Shown one piece after another: positions 21,628 through 34,200 of a stretch of DNA of 61,209 nt; position 1 is the stretch's first letter, and every line of letters starts with the position of its first letter. The stretch comes from Micractinium sp. NFX-FRZ (lineage: Eukaryota > Chlorophyta > Trebouxiophyceae > Chlorellales > Chlorellaceae). Below the pieces are notes generated by a model that had not been told where the DNA came from, searched no databases, and saw only the letters and a program-made list of their open reading frames with translations. A program made the translations under genes and the position numbers. The stretch lies in the NCBI GenBank assembly GCA_029339195.1, contig JAPTJF010000390.1, positions 1-61,209 of the forward strand, written 5' to 3'.

Positions 21628-21978
21628 CGCATGTGACTGCCAACACACATGGGGCGACAGTGAGAAAGAGCAGCTGGCTGCCTTTGCCTGCCTGTTGCTG
21701 TTGCCGCCTTGTCCTGCCTTTGGTGTGCTGCTAAAGCTGCGGTGAGTGCAACAGTTATTCGTACAAAACCAAAGTGAGAAAGGACCTGACCTCAAGTCGT
21801 GTACCCGACCGCAGTGCTCGCCATTTGCTGGCTGCATTGCGGCACTCTCATGCTATCCCCTGGCTGGCTTGATCGGGGCGCAGCCAGCGGCAATGCCAAG
21901 CTGCTCCCTCCTCTGTCCAAGCCTGCATCCCTCCCTTCACATCTCCTCCTGCACCAGCCTGTGTTGCCATGAGTGCAT

Positions 21979-21983
21979 TACAT
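21979..21983 (-). terminator. TGTAA poly(A) signal of gene ending at 22055
   Basis: TGTAA on the minus strand, 72 bases past the stop. The converging plus-strand gene ends at about 21640. Confidence 0.55.
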
Positions 21984-22054
21984 GCATGCCACGCTCCAGA
22001 TATCCCTCCACACCAGACAGCAGTGCACGGCAGCAGGCGCTGCAACCGCTGCCA

Positions 22055-22830
22055 TCACGTCTTCCCCCGCCGCCGCCGGCCCCCCTTGGCATTGTGCCGC
22101 TGCTGCTCCCGCTGCTGCTGTGCCAGCTGCTGCTGTGCCTGCTGGCCCTTAGTGGACGGCCGCGGCTGCCGGCAGAGCTGCCACCCCTGCTGACGCAGCA
22201 CAGCCTCCTGCCCACCCGTGAGCAGCGCCGGCGGGGCCCCTGGCTCGCTGAGGCGCCCGCTGAACCAGCTGCCGCCGCTGTCCACGATGCAGTGCACCCG
22301 CAAGTCAAAGCGCTGCAGCTCTCGGCTGCAGAAGAGGCAGGGCACCGCGCAGGCGAGCGTGCCGTCGGCGGTGCGCCGCCACACAGCGATGCTGCTGCCC
22401 AGCTTGCGCCGGACGTAGGCAACAAGCTTGTAGGGGGGCACGCCCTGGCGCCGCCCCTGCCGGACATACGAGTCCAGCAGCCTGCAGCGGTTGATTGCAG
22501 AGGGAGGGATGGGCAAAGGAACGCGAGAGCATGAGAGGGGGCAGCGTGCAGCGGCGGCGCTGGTGCCCCCACCAGCACCTGATGCTGTTGCTTGCATGGG
22601 CAGTGTAGCGTGCAGGATTCGGTGGCTGCACAAGTGCCACAGTAGAGAGAAGCGGGAGGCAGGGGCAGCGGAGCGGGTCCCACCGGGCGTCACAACCGCC
22701 CCCACTTGTGCCCCTGTGCCCCACCCCACGCAGCCCAGCTTCACCTGCGCTCTGCACAGCAGCGGTGGGTGCCCTGCATTGCTTGCTCAGCATCCTGATC
22801 CAAAATGCTCTCCAGCTCCTCCTACTACTG
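22055..22830 (-). CDS. unrecognised protein with CxxC-containing core
   Basis: Two exons fit in phase: about 22824-22745 (EELESILDQDAEQAMQGTH) and about 22478-22055. The core reads VPPYKLVAYVRRKLGSSIAV, then DGTLACAVPCLFCSREL, FDLRVHCIVDSG and SWFSGRL, which looks like a folded domain with a possible zinc site (C-x3-C-x2-C and a later His-Cys). The C-terminus is Gln-rich and ends in a basic stretch (KGGRRRRGKT), which could be nuclear targeting. The 5' end is unresolved: the acceptor of the upstream exon lies in a run of AG choices (CAGTAGTAGGAG), and a candidate first exon begins with an ATG near 23047. I do not recognise the family. Confidence 0.55.
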
Positions 22831-22979
22831 CAGGCGAGCAGCGAGCGGCGGGAGCAAGGCGGGTGGGCAGGTGGGTGGGCGGCCGCGGCGGTGGGTCGGC
22901 TGATGGCAGCAGGAACGGCAAGCGGCGATGACCGATAGCATCAGCTACAGAGCAATCGCGTCTGACCATGAACCGGCAG

Positions 22980-23739
22980 GGGGACGGAGGCGAAGGGACG
23001 CCGCTTGCAGTTTCCGCTTGCAGGCGCAGCCTGCCCCGCACATCCATTGCCAACATCAGACTGACCTACTACTACAGTGTCGGGGGTCTGAACGGCGGTG
23101 CGGCGGGAGAAGGATGCGGAGACGGGCATAGCACTGACAGCCTTGGGGTGGAAGGGCATACGGGCGGCTGGAAGAGGATGTGTTCGAGTTGCGAAGGTGG
23201 GCGGTGAAAGGCCGGCGGGCGTGGCCGCCCTGATGAGGGCGGCGGCGGCATGGGGCGGGATGTTCGTGCACGCTGCGTTGCGCGCCGCCGGCTGCCGCCG
23301 CATCATGCACCTCAATTGTGTATGACGCATGCAGGAACCAGGAACCTTGCAGCCAGGTTGATGTTGCATGCCAGGAACATTGGAAGGCTGAGTTGCCTGA
23401 GAGGCAAGCAAGCTAGCATCGAAGCATGCCAGCATGACTAAGCAGCTAGAGCCGCTTGCCAGTCGCTTGCCCCTCGTCGTTGTGGCAGCCAAACAGCGGG
23501 GCTGAAAGCACGTTGGCGAAACGCTGCAGCTGATTCTTAATGTCTGTGCCAAGGATTACCAAACGCTCGCCTGCATTCCTCTTGGAGCTACTGATGGCAT
23601 GGGGGCACAGCACCGGTACGAGGGGGCCGCTGGGCGAGGTGGCGACGCAATCAGTGCCACCCGCCGCTCAAACCAAACCTCTCAGGCCTCAGCACCCCGT
23701 CGTTCACTCGCCTCGACCACGTGCGTGCACGGGGAACAA
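22980..23739. other. divergent intergenic region
   Basis: Lies between the unrecognised minus-strand gene and the small secreted protein gene. It may hold the first exon of the former (near 23047-22971). Otherwise nothing coding is visible. Confidence 0.4.
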
Positions 23740-24784
23740 ATGGCGAGGAGCGGGCTTCTTCCTCACGCCAGAGCAGGCCCAGCCCTGCTACTGGCCCTCT
23801 GTCTCCTGCTGGCTCTCTGCCCCGCCTGCAGCAGCAGCGTGGGCAAGGAGCAGCAGCTGCGCGAGCAGCAGGTGGCCAAGGCAACCTTGGGGCACGCGGG
23901 GAGCACCCGTCAGCGGCTGCCACCCGGCGGCGCTGCCATCGGAGGTAGCCGCCGCCTGGCACAGCAGCAGCAGGGCCAGGTGCCCAGGCGTGACTTCCCT
24001 TCCTCAGCAGGCAAGCGCAGCAGAGCAGGCACCTGTGCTGCTCTGCACATGCAGGCACAGTGTGCTAGTCCCTTCCTAGCACGCCCAAGCAGCAGGTGCA
24101 TGCGCCCTCCATCCCTTTGCCAGGGCACCGCAACCACTCGCCCTCTCTAACAGAGGCGGCCCGCTCTGCCGCCCGCCCTCTGCCAAACCCGCTCCTCCCC
24201 GGCACCTGCAGAGTGCGGGCTGTACCGCACAGAGGCAGGGGAGCTTGTGGTGTTCAGCTGCGTGAGGGGAACCTGCTGCGGCCCCACCTCCCAATGCAGC
24301 GTCACGGTGAGATCCGTGGGGCATGCATGGGCGCCTGTGTAATTGTGCGCATGTGCCGCCTTTGCAGCTTGCGCGCAGCCAGGCAGGTGTCTGGGATGGA
24401 ACGCCCCTTGCTTCGTCCAGCGCAGTGTGGAGTGCAAGAGGCATGCCTACGCCTCCCTGTCTCCCTAAACGTACCGCCCGCCCACAAGCAAGCTGGTTCT
24501 GCCCAGATTGAGCACATGATATGCCGCCGCCCCCATCCCTCACTTCCCCTGCCAATCCGTCCGCTCGGTTGTGAGCCTGTCTCACAGCCCAGCACATATA
24601 CTGAACACATGCATGCTTGTGCCCCCCCACCTCCCACCCCGCCCCTGCCCCGGTGCAGGCGTGCTACCAGCCGGGCTGCCAGCAGCGATTCACCCGGCTG
24701 GAGACGGGCTGCTCCTTCCCTGGCCCGCCGTCCACTGCCGAGCGCACTCTGCCAGCACCCGCGCAGGAGGCAGTGCTGCCGTAA
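23740..24784 (+). CDS. small secreted cysteine-rich protein
   Basis: The ATG at 23740 opens MARSGLLPHARAGPALLLAL, a strong signal peptide with a hydrophobic core to about residue 31. Downstream exons: about 24212-24306 (CGLYRTEAGELVVFSCVRG, then TCCGPTSQC) and 24659-24784 (ACYQPGCQQRFTRLETGC, ending AQEAVLP-stop). The exon 1 donor is either G|GTAGCC near 23943 (phase fits the AG at 24211) or CAG|GTGCCC near 23980 (phase fits an AG two bases further on). The mature part would hold about nine cysteines in some 70 residues. The family is unrecognised; export is the only firm inference. Confidence 0.6.
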
Positions 24785-24926
24785 GGCACAGGTGGCAACA
24801 GCCTGTGCACTGAGCGTCAGGCGCAGGCGCCAGCTGTCAACACCTTTTGGCTGTCTTTGTAAGCCCATGGCATCGGATTCTGGGTATTGCAGTTGCCGTG
24901 CAGCCCAGCATTGCGCCTACGACTGT

Positions 24927-24931
24927 TGTAA
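24927..24931 (+). terminator. TGTAA poly(A) signal of small secreted protein gene
   Basis: TGTAA 143 bases past the stop. It is followed by a short direct repeat (AAATGAGTGCACTGCG twice, 24931-24970). Confidence 0.55.
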
Positions 24932-25153
24932 ATGAGTGCACTGCGGCTGCTGGAAATGAGTGCACTGCGCGTTCGGTGTTGGCAATGCCGTGCCACCGTA
25001 AGTGTGCACATGATGTCAAGGAAATGAAATAAGCTCATGCAGTGCTCAGCAATAGGAAGACAACAGGGGACGCCTGTCCAGCCCGCACCCCTGTCGTTTG
25101 CAACAGTTCGGCTCCGAAATGGCGGCAGAGCGCATGCTCTGCGCGCCAATCAA

Positions 25154-28100
25154 TCAGTCCAGCTGGGGCAGGGCGGTCGACACACAGTGGAGCCAGAGGT
25201 TGGCCAGAGGCACCAGGCAGGCGCGCCCGTCGTCGCCAAAGGGGGCTGCCGGTGCGCAGCCCTCAAACAGGCTGCGAACAGGAGTGGGGACAGGGCGGGG
25301 GGACATGGCAAGGTGTCTCTCACCGTCTGCATTGCCGTCTGGCGTCCGTGCATTTGAGCCAGCCCAGCAACCAGACAAAGGCGGCGGCCCATCCGAGTGC
25401 ACAGCAAAGGCTGGCAGGATGGCACACCTCCTCTGGCCCCTGGCCCTCACCTCAGCGGCAGCAGCGTCAGCCCGCACAGACCCTCCGACCAGGCCAGCAG
25501 GCGAGGGAAGTCATCAAGGCTCATTCCCTCGAGCACGGCAGGGGCCGCCTCCACGGCAGCCAACAAAGGCAGCAGCACTGCGACGCTGCCATCGGTGCTG
25601 CTAGCAGGGCTGCCTGCTGCCCCGGCTGCCGCCGCGGCCAGCACCGCTTCTCTGAAGGGTGGCTGCTGCTGCTCTGCTGCTGCGCCTGCTGCGCCCACTG
25701 CGCCAGGCACGACGGCTGGCTCGCTGCCGGAAGCTGCCGCCACCTGCTGCTCCTCTTCTGGCTGCTGCTCCCTCTGGACAGCCCCTGCCTCTGCCTCCGC
25801 CTCTGCCTCTGCCTCCGCCTCTGCCGGTGGCATCGGCGCCGGCGGCAGGCTGTGCCAGGCCGCCTCCACCCGCGCCCACCCCTCCTGCAGCTCTGCCACC
25901 AGAGAGAGCAGGCCCAGCTGCTGCGCTGCCAGCCTGCGGGCAGGGAAGGATGACACATTTGCAGTGGTGAACAAGGCTGGCATGCGCTGGATCAGAGTCG
26001 CTGCAGGCAACCGCCCAGCAGCACTGCCAACCATGATGCCATTCCAGTGCAGCTTGACATCAGCATCAGGAAGCGCATGACATCAGCCATGGGAAGCTTA
26101 TGGCACCAGCAGCCGGACGCTCTTGATGTCCTCAGAAGTACCGTACCGCACCTGACCACGGCAGCGGCGCAGTAGAGCTGGCCGCAGGCGGCGAGGTGCT
26201 GCTGCACAGCAGGCAGCGAGCGCAGCTCGTGCCAGCACCCTCGGCGACCAGCCTCCGCCCAGACCTCTGCCGACGCCTGCAGCTGCTGCGCCGCCACCTG
26301 CAGGCACACAAGAGCGGTTGGGGCGGGGCCAGGGAGACTGTGGTCGGCACACAGAGGCGGCACGCTATGAGGCAGCAGCAGCAGCAGCATTGCGTAGAGC
26401 AGCACAAAGAAGCTGCACAGGCAGCAATGGACCCACTGGGCCGCCTGCCATGCAGCAGCGCATGCTGAGCCCCCTCCTTGTTGCCGCTCCTACCATTGCT
26501 CAACACATTTACTCTGCGGCTCCTGCCACGCATGCTGCCGCGTGCTACTGCATGCGCCTTGTTGGCGCCTTGCTGCCACCCAGCACAGCTGGCACTCACT
26601 TGGATCAGTCGCGCCCAGACCACTGCATACTCTGTGACCACCTCGCTCCCCACTCCTGCCGCAGCCGCCGCTGCCGACGTGCCAGATGGGACAAAGGGGC
26701 GTGGCGCCGCTGCTGCCGCCAGCGGGTGCAGGGCAGAGAGCACAGCCGAGGGCTTTGTGCCGCCAGCCGGCGACACTGGCGGCGACTGCTGCTGCTGCTG
26801 CTGCTGCTGCTGCGAAGCAGGGTGCGATGCACTGTCGGCTGCTGCTTCCGACACAGCAGCACTGGGTGCAGGCTGCCTGCTGTCCTCGCCCCAGGGCTCC
26901 GCTGCTACGGCCGCTGCCACTGCCTCTGCTGGTTCAAGGGTGGGCCCAACCTCTGCTTCTGCTGCTGCCTCTCCCAGGCCGTCCAGCGGCAGCGCCTGCA
27001 GCGGCGGCTGCCTCACATACCGGTCTGGATAGTCGACCGCTAGTCGACGTCCTGCCGGGTCCGTGAAAGTGCTCGGCAGGCGGCCTGCAGGCAGCTGCTG
27101 CATCCCCTGCTGCTGCTGCTGCTGCTGCACCTGGGCTGAAGCTGGCGCCACAAAGTCGGCAAAGCCGTCATCGATGCCAGCATCTGCCCACCCATCAGCC
27201 GCCCCCGCTGCTGCCCCCGTCGCCAGTGCTGGTCCGCAGAGCGCGGCCGCATTGCCTGCCGCAGCACCAGCATCCGCTTGTGCCAGCGGGGGCGGCTGCT
27301 GCTCCGCCTGCTGCTCCTGCAGCGGCTGTGGCCATGCCGCCTGCTCTGGCGCCACAAAGTTTGCAAAGCCGTCATCACCATCACCATCACCTCCCCACCA
27401 CGCTGCTGCCGCCGACGCTGACGCTGCTGCTGCCGCTGCTGCTGTGCTTGCTGTGCCTGGGGCCACAGCGTGCTCAGCAGCTTCAGCAGCTGTGTGCGCC
27501 AGGGGGTCCAGCTGCTCTAGGGGCGCCGGCTGCACCTCGTGCTGAGCTGGCAGCTGCTGAGCTGGCAGCTGCTGGGCTGGGGCAGGCTGCTCTGCGGGTC
27601 CCTGGAAATCGTCAAACTCGTCTTCCTCGCTGCTCCATCCCTCCGCCGCTGGTGCACCCCCTGCCGCCTGTCCCTGCTGTGCATGCAGGGCGGGCAGCGT
27701 CCCCTGACCTGGCTGCAGGAAGCCTGCTGCAGCCGATGCTGCAAAGGCCGCTGCTTCAGCAGCCAGCTCGGCAGCCTCATCTGCCTCCTCCTCTCCAAAC
27801 AAGTCCAGCGGAAGCGGGGCATCCCGCCGCACGCCCGTCGGCACTGGCACCGGCGTCGCCGCCGCTGCTGCTGCTGCTGCTGGCAGGGCTGCTTGTGCTG
27901 GCCGTGGCGGCTGCGGCGCAAGGCCTGCCTGCGCAGGTGGTTGCTCATCTGCTGCAGCACCCTCAAAGTCCCCAAAATCATCGGCCTCCTCCTCCTGCGC
28001 CTGCCCCTGCCACTGCTGCTCCTGCTGCCAGCGTGGCGCTGCACCAGACGCACCACCGGCTGCCGCTGCCGGTGCTGCCACCGCCGCCGCTGCACTGGCG

Positions 28101-29576
28101 CCTGGCTGCCAGGCAAACGAGTCCGGTTGCGAGTAAGTAGGCTGCCCCAGGAGCTGCGCGCCCTGCGCCGCTGCTGGTACTGCTGCTGCTGCTTCTGCTG
28201 CCGCATCCTCAGCATCCATTAGGTCTGCCACCTCGGCAGCGGCGCTGTGCAGGAAAGTGCGGAAGCTGCGTACCGCCGGGGAGGAAGGCCCTGCGGGAGG
28301 CAATGCCAGCGCACACATTGGGCACAAGTTGGGCACAAGAGGTGCCAGCAGCCAAACCACAGACCAGCCTGGGAGGCACCCAGAGGGCGGTGGATGCAAC
28401 AGCGCAGGGGGTGCCAGCAGCAAGGCACCCGCTTCGGGAGCTTGGCGGGGCGCAGCAGCTTCTGACAGACAGACACACCACCGCTTGCTGAACCAGCACG
28501 TCACGTCAAGCAGCACAAACTACCAGACAACGTGCCCTGTCTTATCCAACAGCGGAGCAGGGGCTGCCTGCATACCTGAGCCAATGCGCCGGGGCGACGT
28601 GCCTGGAGAGGGCAGGCTGGAGGGCTGCATCGAGGCGCCAGCTGTTGCTGCCACCGGCAGTGCCACCGGCGGCAGGGGCGGCGAGCTGATAGGTGGTGGT
28701 GTTGCTGCTAATGGGATGGGCAATGGGGCGTCTGCAAAGTCGCCAAACTCATCTTCCTCTTGCTCCACCACCTGTGCCCCTGCTGCCGCCACTGGCGGCA
28801 GTACCGCCGCCGCTCCTGCCGCGGGCACCGACACAGTGCGGGCAGCGTCGCCGTTGGCTCCATGTGCTGCTGCATGCGCTGCAGGCGCCAGTTGGGCAAC
28901 CAAGGCACTGCCGCCAGCACCGCATGCTGCTGCTGCCGGTGGCGACGGCTGCGGCGCTCCGGGCTGGCGCAGGCGCAGCCGGTGCTGCTCCGTCTCCCGA
29001 AAGCTCCCTCCTGGCAGCTCCACTCCATAACTGACAGGCTGGATTGATACATCCACATGCACCACCTGCATTCAGAACGTGCATGCAGTACGCATGTTGT
29101 TGATGTACCGCTGCGCAGGCGGCAGCCTGAGTAGCATGCAGCCTAGCGGGCCACAAAGCAGGCGCAGGCACGCGGCGGCAGACATGCTATACTCGTGATG
29201 CACAGCAGGGTGGTACAGTGTGCTGCATACACACGCGTGCCTTGCTGCAGCAGGCTGGGTGCACCCTCCCACCCGCCGGCCCGCTCACCTGCGCCGCCAC
29301 CCAGCTGCCGCTGCGCGCGTCCAGGTACCACACCGGGTCGGCTTTGGAGAACGCCTCGCCGTCGCTGGATGGTGCTGCTACCTGGGCCGCCTGAGCTTTA
29401 TGTCCTGCTGCTTCAAAGTCGCCCCAGTCCCCGCCATCCTCTGCAGCTGCCTCTGGCTCTGCAAACCAATCCGCGGGCAACGGCTCGGTCGCTTTTGAGG
29501 TTCTCGGGGGTGCGGTCGCCGCAAAAGGCGGGGCGGCGACAAACTCGTCGGGCCACTCGTCCTCTGGCCAGCCCAT
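25154..29576 (-). CDS. clathrin-adaptor accessory-like protein with acidic-Phe motifs (synergin/aftiphilin type)
   Basis: Exons 29576-29289, 29065-28576, 28290-26600, 26297-26152, 25933-25451, 25271-25154; phases close to 1,071 residues. Seen: at least six acidic motifs of the kind bound by AP-1 gamma-ear/GGA-ear domains: GDWGDFEAAG, EDEFGDFADAP, ADDFGDFEGAA, EDEFDDFQGPA, DDGFANFVAP and DDGFADFVAP, set in long low-complexity Ala/Gln/Pro stretches. The folded C-terminus (QASAEVWAEAG, LVAELQEGWARVEAAWHSL, PLANLWLHCVSTALPQLD) is helical. In animals aftiphilin and gamma-synergin combine such motifs with a clathrin-binding C-terminus at the trans-Golgi. Orthology is inferred from architecture only. 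The start was chosen as the first ATG of the acidic MGWPEDEWPDEF. Confidence 0.7.
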
Positions 29577-29787
29577 TCCCCTGGCGCAGCTCACAGGCAA
29601 AGGGGCGGGAGCAGATCAACGTGCCAATTGCCTGCAGACGCTGGCCATGTGCCCAGCTGCTGCCGCCGGTGCCTGCTAGGCCCGCTGCCCGCCGAGGAAG
29701 GCTGGTCCACCCGCTGCCCGCCTTTGCCTCCTGTTGCCAACGAGGCCCCTCCCCTCTGAGCTCTGGGTGACCGAGGAATGCATTATG

Positions 29788-29792
29788 TTACA
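29788..29792 (-). terminator. candidate TGTAA signal of the B3 gene
   Basis: TGTAA on the minus strand, about 1.42 kb past the stop at 31214 and 212 bases before the start of the next minus-strand gene. It is the only TGTAA on that strand that I found in the interval. Confidence 0.4.
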
Positions 29793-31213
29793 GTGTGGTT
29801 GGGGGAAGAATCGGGACTGCAGGAGCCACGTACAGATGCAAGGTGGAATGTGTGTGGGTGTGGGTGAGTGCATGATAAAATGTGAATGCAAGGGGGGTTG
29901 CAAAAGTGGGGGCTCTTCCTCCACGTGAAACCACCGCAGCCACTAGATAAAGGCTGGCCGGCCACAGGGGGGGGAGGGGCAAAACCAAGCTGCACAAATG
30001 TGATGCGTATGAATTTCTCTCTCTGGGAAGCAGAGCGGGGTAAGCAATGCGATACGGGGACGGGGCGGGGCACTGCAGATGGGGAGGCGCGCACAAGTCT
30101 GCCTGCGCATGGCACCTGTGGGGCAGGCAGCCGTGGCGGCGAGGAGCAGGGGGATGGGGCCTTGGAGGCTGGATGGCTTGGGGGAAGGTGGGAGGGGCGC
30201 GCGGGAGGATGCGCGGGCACGCACCCAGGCAAGCGCTGCCGGGTAGGGGGATTGGCAGCAAATACAGGTCGAGGCACCAGGGCTATATGATACAAGGGTG
30301 TGTGTGTGCACGGTGGGGGCGGAATAGATGAAAGGCGGGCTGCTGGGGGCAGGAATGAAAGGAGATACAGCGATATACACGGCGCTCGGGGCTTGCGAGG
30401 GGTGTGCAACGCGCGCTCAGCGGCGGTGGCTTGCGAGTGCAGGGAAAGGAGGTCGATCAGGTGTGTGTGTTGGGTGCGTGTGGGGGCAGGCTGCCGGTGC
30501 AAGGGGGTACAGCAAGAGGAGTGTGCCGATGCAATGCAATGTTGTTGGTGGGTGCTCGTGTGGGTGCGATGGATGCAAGGTAGGGATGCTGTGCTGTGCT
30601 GTGCTGCGGGCTCGAGGAGCAGACCGAAAAGGGAGACGCAGAAGCGGGGCAAAAACGTGAGTGCAGTAGAGTGCGGGAAAAGAGAGAATGCAGGGGGGGG
30701 CGGTGTTCTGCTGTGGACAAAAGGCTGAGGTTATAAAAGAGGGGGGGAGGGGAATGCGGCTACGCCGGGCATTCGTTTCGTAGGTTGCTGTGGGGGTGGG
30801 GTTCTTGTTCATAAAGGGGGATCGAGTGACGGGCAAAGGGGCAAGGCGTGGGCGGGCCGGCCAGTTGCCTGGCCAGGCCGGCACCCACGGGGGGAGAGGC
30901 TGGAGGGGGGATCGAGTACGGTGCGGTATGCCCAGGCGGCGCCAGGAGGCAGGCACGCCGACAAGCTTGATAACACTGATAGGACATAGGTCGGTGGCAG
31001 GGCGGGGGATGAGGTGGGGAGGCTGGCTGGCGATCGCGCCAGCCGGTGGTTCCAAGGGCCGCACGGCAGGTGGGCATAAAGGCAGGGAGGTCAAACCAAA
31101 GGTGACAAAAGAGCCGGCGCGGGACAGCGCCGGCAGGGCTGCCCCCCCGCAGATGCAGGGGGTGGGGGGGCAGCCCAGCCAAGCTTAAGGGTGGGGCTAT
31201 GGCAGGGCTGCGC
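29793..31213 (-). other. probable long 3' UTR of the B3 gene
   Basis: 1.4 kb with no recognisable coding exon. The minus strand is rich in C and T with short CA/TG-repeat tracts (for example near 30300 and 30460). It lies between the B3 stop and the TGTAA at 29788. Confidence 0.45.
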
Positions 31214-34200
31214 TCAGGCAGCCATGGCGTCCTTTGCGGCGCCATAGGCAGCGTCAGCGGCAGCCTCTGCGCTCAGCGCTGCCTGCTCCGCAGCGTGCGC
31301 AGCGCAGGCAGCGGCGCCAGCGGAGAGGCCGAAGCCCAGGTCGGGCACAGTCTCCACTGAGTTGAGTGCGCTCAGCAGCGACAGCAGCGGGTCGCAGGCG
31401 GGTGGCGGCGGGGTGGGCGTGCCATCGCGCGACGCGGCGGCGGCCACCGCGGCGGCCACCGCTGCGGCGGCGCTGCGCCGCGGGCGCTTGGCGGCGCGCG
31501 AGCGCACGCTGAAGGAGGGCGAGGAGTCGTCGTCTGAGGCAGTCAGGTAGGCGTCGTCCTCTGACATCCAGTCGTCATCGTGCAGTGAGGGCCGGTGGCG
31601 CCCAAAGGGGCGCCGCCCGCCCAGCGCTGACGAGGCGCTGGGGCTCTCCCGCCGCTTGAACCCCTTGTGCCCGCTGCAGAAGCCCTGGTGGCCCGCCTGC
31701 TTGGTGCAGGTGGTGGTGCGGCGGCACACGGTGCTGCCGCCGCCCCGGCGGTGGGTCAGCAGCACCAGGCCGCGGCCGTGCGCGCCGTGGCCGGCTGCCT
31801 CGCCGCGGGCAGAGCCCTTGGGGTGCAGCAGCAGAGGGAGGGAGGCAAAGGTGGGCGCCGCGGCCTCGGGGGCTGCCGGCTGCCTTGGTGCAGAGCCAGC
31901 GGGGGCGCCTGCTGCCAGCAGCTCAAACCGCTGCAGGGGAGAGGGGTGCGGGGCACGAGCAGGAGTGAGGCCTTGCTGTTGTCAAGCTGTTTAGGCACAG
32001 GGCAGGCATGTGCCCAGGGTGAGCGCAAGCACAGTGCGGGCAGGCAGCCGCGGGCAGACTTGGCTGCCTGCACCACCTGAAAATGCTCTGATCTCTGCTC
32101 ACCGGCGGGGAGGTGGGTGCGTAACGGAACACCGCCAGGCAGTCGCCCTCGCGCGCCCCCCGGTTGGCCAGCCAGTCTGCCAGGCCATCCAGCAGGTAGC
32201 CGCGCCGCCCCGCCACGTTGGTCCACGCGTGCAGGGTGGGGAAGTGCCAGCGCTGCGGGTGGGAGAGAGGAGGTGCGGGGAGGTGATGGTGAGAGGGGAG
32301 AGAAGGAGGGGGCATGAGAGGGACGCAGGGCAGGGTAGGGGCAGCGCCTTGGCCAGCCAGCTCAGCACCCCCACTACCACTGCCACAACTTCGCCCCGAT
32401 CACCTCATCTGCCTCTCACCCACCCTTGCTTGCCATCAGCACACCCACAACAGGCGGAGACCAAGCTGGCAGGAGTGACTGAACACCAACATGTGTTGTG
32501 CTCACCAGGCTCTCATCACCCTTGCCATCAGTACAGCCAAGGCAGGAGGAGACCCACAACGAAAGGCCCATGAACAAAGAACAATGTGATGTGCTCACCT
32601 GGCTCTCATCCACCGCCGCCAGCGTGAGCTCATCCGTGCTGGGCGCGTTGGGCACGCCCGCCTCCACCGCCGGCGCCGGCATCACCACGCGCCGGCTGCT
32701 GAGGTCGTACCCAGTCAGCACCTTGCAGATGCGCAGGCCCGTGGGGATAGTGGCCGGCTCGTGCAGGCCCTCGGGAAGCTTGGCGGAAGCTGCTGCTGCG
32801 GCGCTGAACTCTGCTGTGCTGGCGGCTGCCGCATGGCGGGCCGCCGCTGAGCGCGGCGTGGTCAGCAGCGTGGCCGCCTCCTCGCCGCTGCTGCCGCTGG
32901 CCGCGGTGGCGCCGCGCCCAGAGGCGTCGCTGGTGCCAGGCTGGCAGGCTGGCGCCGCCGGCGCGTGGTGCACGTGCACGTGCGCGTGCGCTGCCGCGCG
33001 GTGCTGCTGCTTGGCGGCGGCGGCCGCCGCAGCCTTGGGGCCGGAGCAGAAGCCGGGGTGGCCGGCGGCCTTGGTGCAGTGCGGGGAGCGGATGCAGCGG
33101 CCCGAGGCACCGGCGACCAGGGGCACCGCAGCGGTGGCGCCAGGTGGCGGCGCCTGGAGGGCCAGGGCTCCGTACTTGGGGGAGACGGTGGCCTGGCGCA
33201 CCTCGTCCGTGTTTGCCTCCACCACCAGCTCGCCTGCAGGCAGGGAAGGAGGTTAAGATTGGGCGCGCCAGGGGTCAAGAGAGAGAGGGAGACAGAGAGA
33301 GAGACGGGAGCGGTGGGAGGGTGGGGAGCACAGGGCAGCCGGGGCAGGGCAGCGGGGACAGGGCACATTGCCGTGCTCTTGGCGATGCAGCTGCTGCTCC
33401 CGCAGGGACAGCACACGGTTCACCCTTCACCACATCCCCTGCTGCTACTGCCCCACCGCAGACCACTCGAACTCACATAAAAAGGTGCAGACGTCCACGG
33501 CGTTGCTCACACAACACAACCAAATGGATACCCACACCAAACCCCAGGCTCCAGCTGTTTAGCAATGCAGCCGCCCCTCACCGTTTTCGTCGGTGCAGAT
33601 GCCCACGGCGTCGCCCACGCCCACGCCATGCCCGCGCAGGAACTCGCCCGCCTGCTCCAGCACAAACACGCGACGGTGCTCCGTGCCATTGGCCCACGAC
33701 TTAATCATAAAGTCATAACGGCGGCCTGGGGGAGGGGGAGGAGGGAGGCAGGGGGAAGGGGGGTGAGTGAGGGAAAGGATGGGAGGCATGGAGGGGAGGG
33801 TGGGTAGGTTCGCAGTGCCGGCGGGCGGCCCGAGTGCGTCAGCGCCCATGTGCGTCAGCCCGGCGCGCCGCTATATGCCCGCTGCCGCGCCACGCAGTGT
33901 GTGCACACACCACCTGCTGTGCTGTGCTGCGCTGTGCTCACCGTAGCAGTCCTTCACTGCCAGCGCATAGTGCCGGTAGCCCAGCACAAAGGAGAGGTTG
34001 GACTCCACTGCAGGCAGGCAGGCAGGCAGAGCGGGGTAGCGGGTTGGGGGCAGCGGGGGGCGGAACAGAGGTGCTGCAGCGGGGAAACGCGCACGCATGC
34101 GCGCTGTTGCGCATGGCCGCATACGGCTAGGCCCAGGGCATGTAGGGCAGTGTGCACGCCCACCCATGCATGCGACATGCATGCGGTGCATGCATGCGGT

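Noticed and set aside
21746..22534. 262-codon plus-strand open frame
   Set aside because: Antisense to the main exon of the gene at 22055-22478, no recognisable content, and it starts inside the 3' UTR region.
27226..28140. 304-codon plus-strand open frame rich in Leu, Pro and Ala
   Set aside because: Exactly antisense to the Ala/Gln-rich exon 3 of the adaptor-like gene; its composition is the mirror of that repeat-rich exon and it has no domain.
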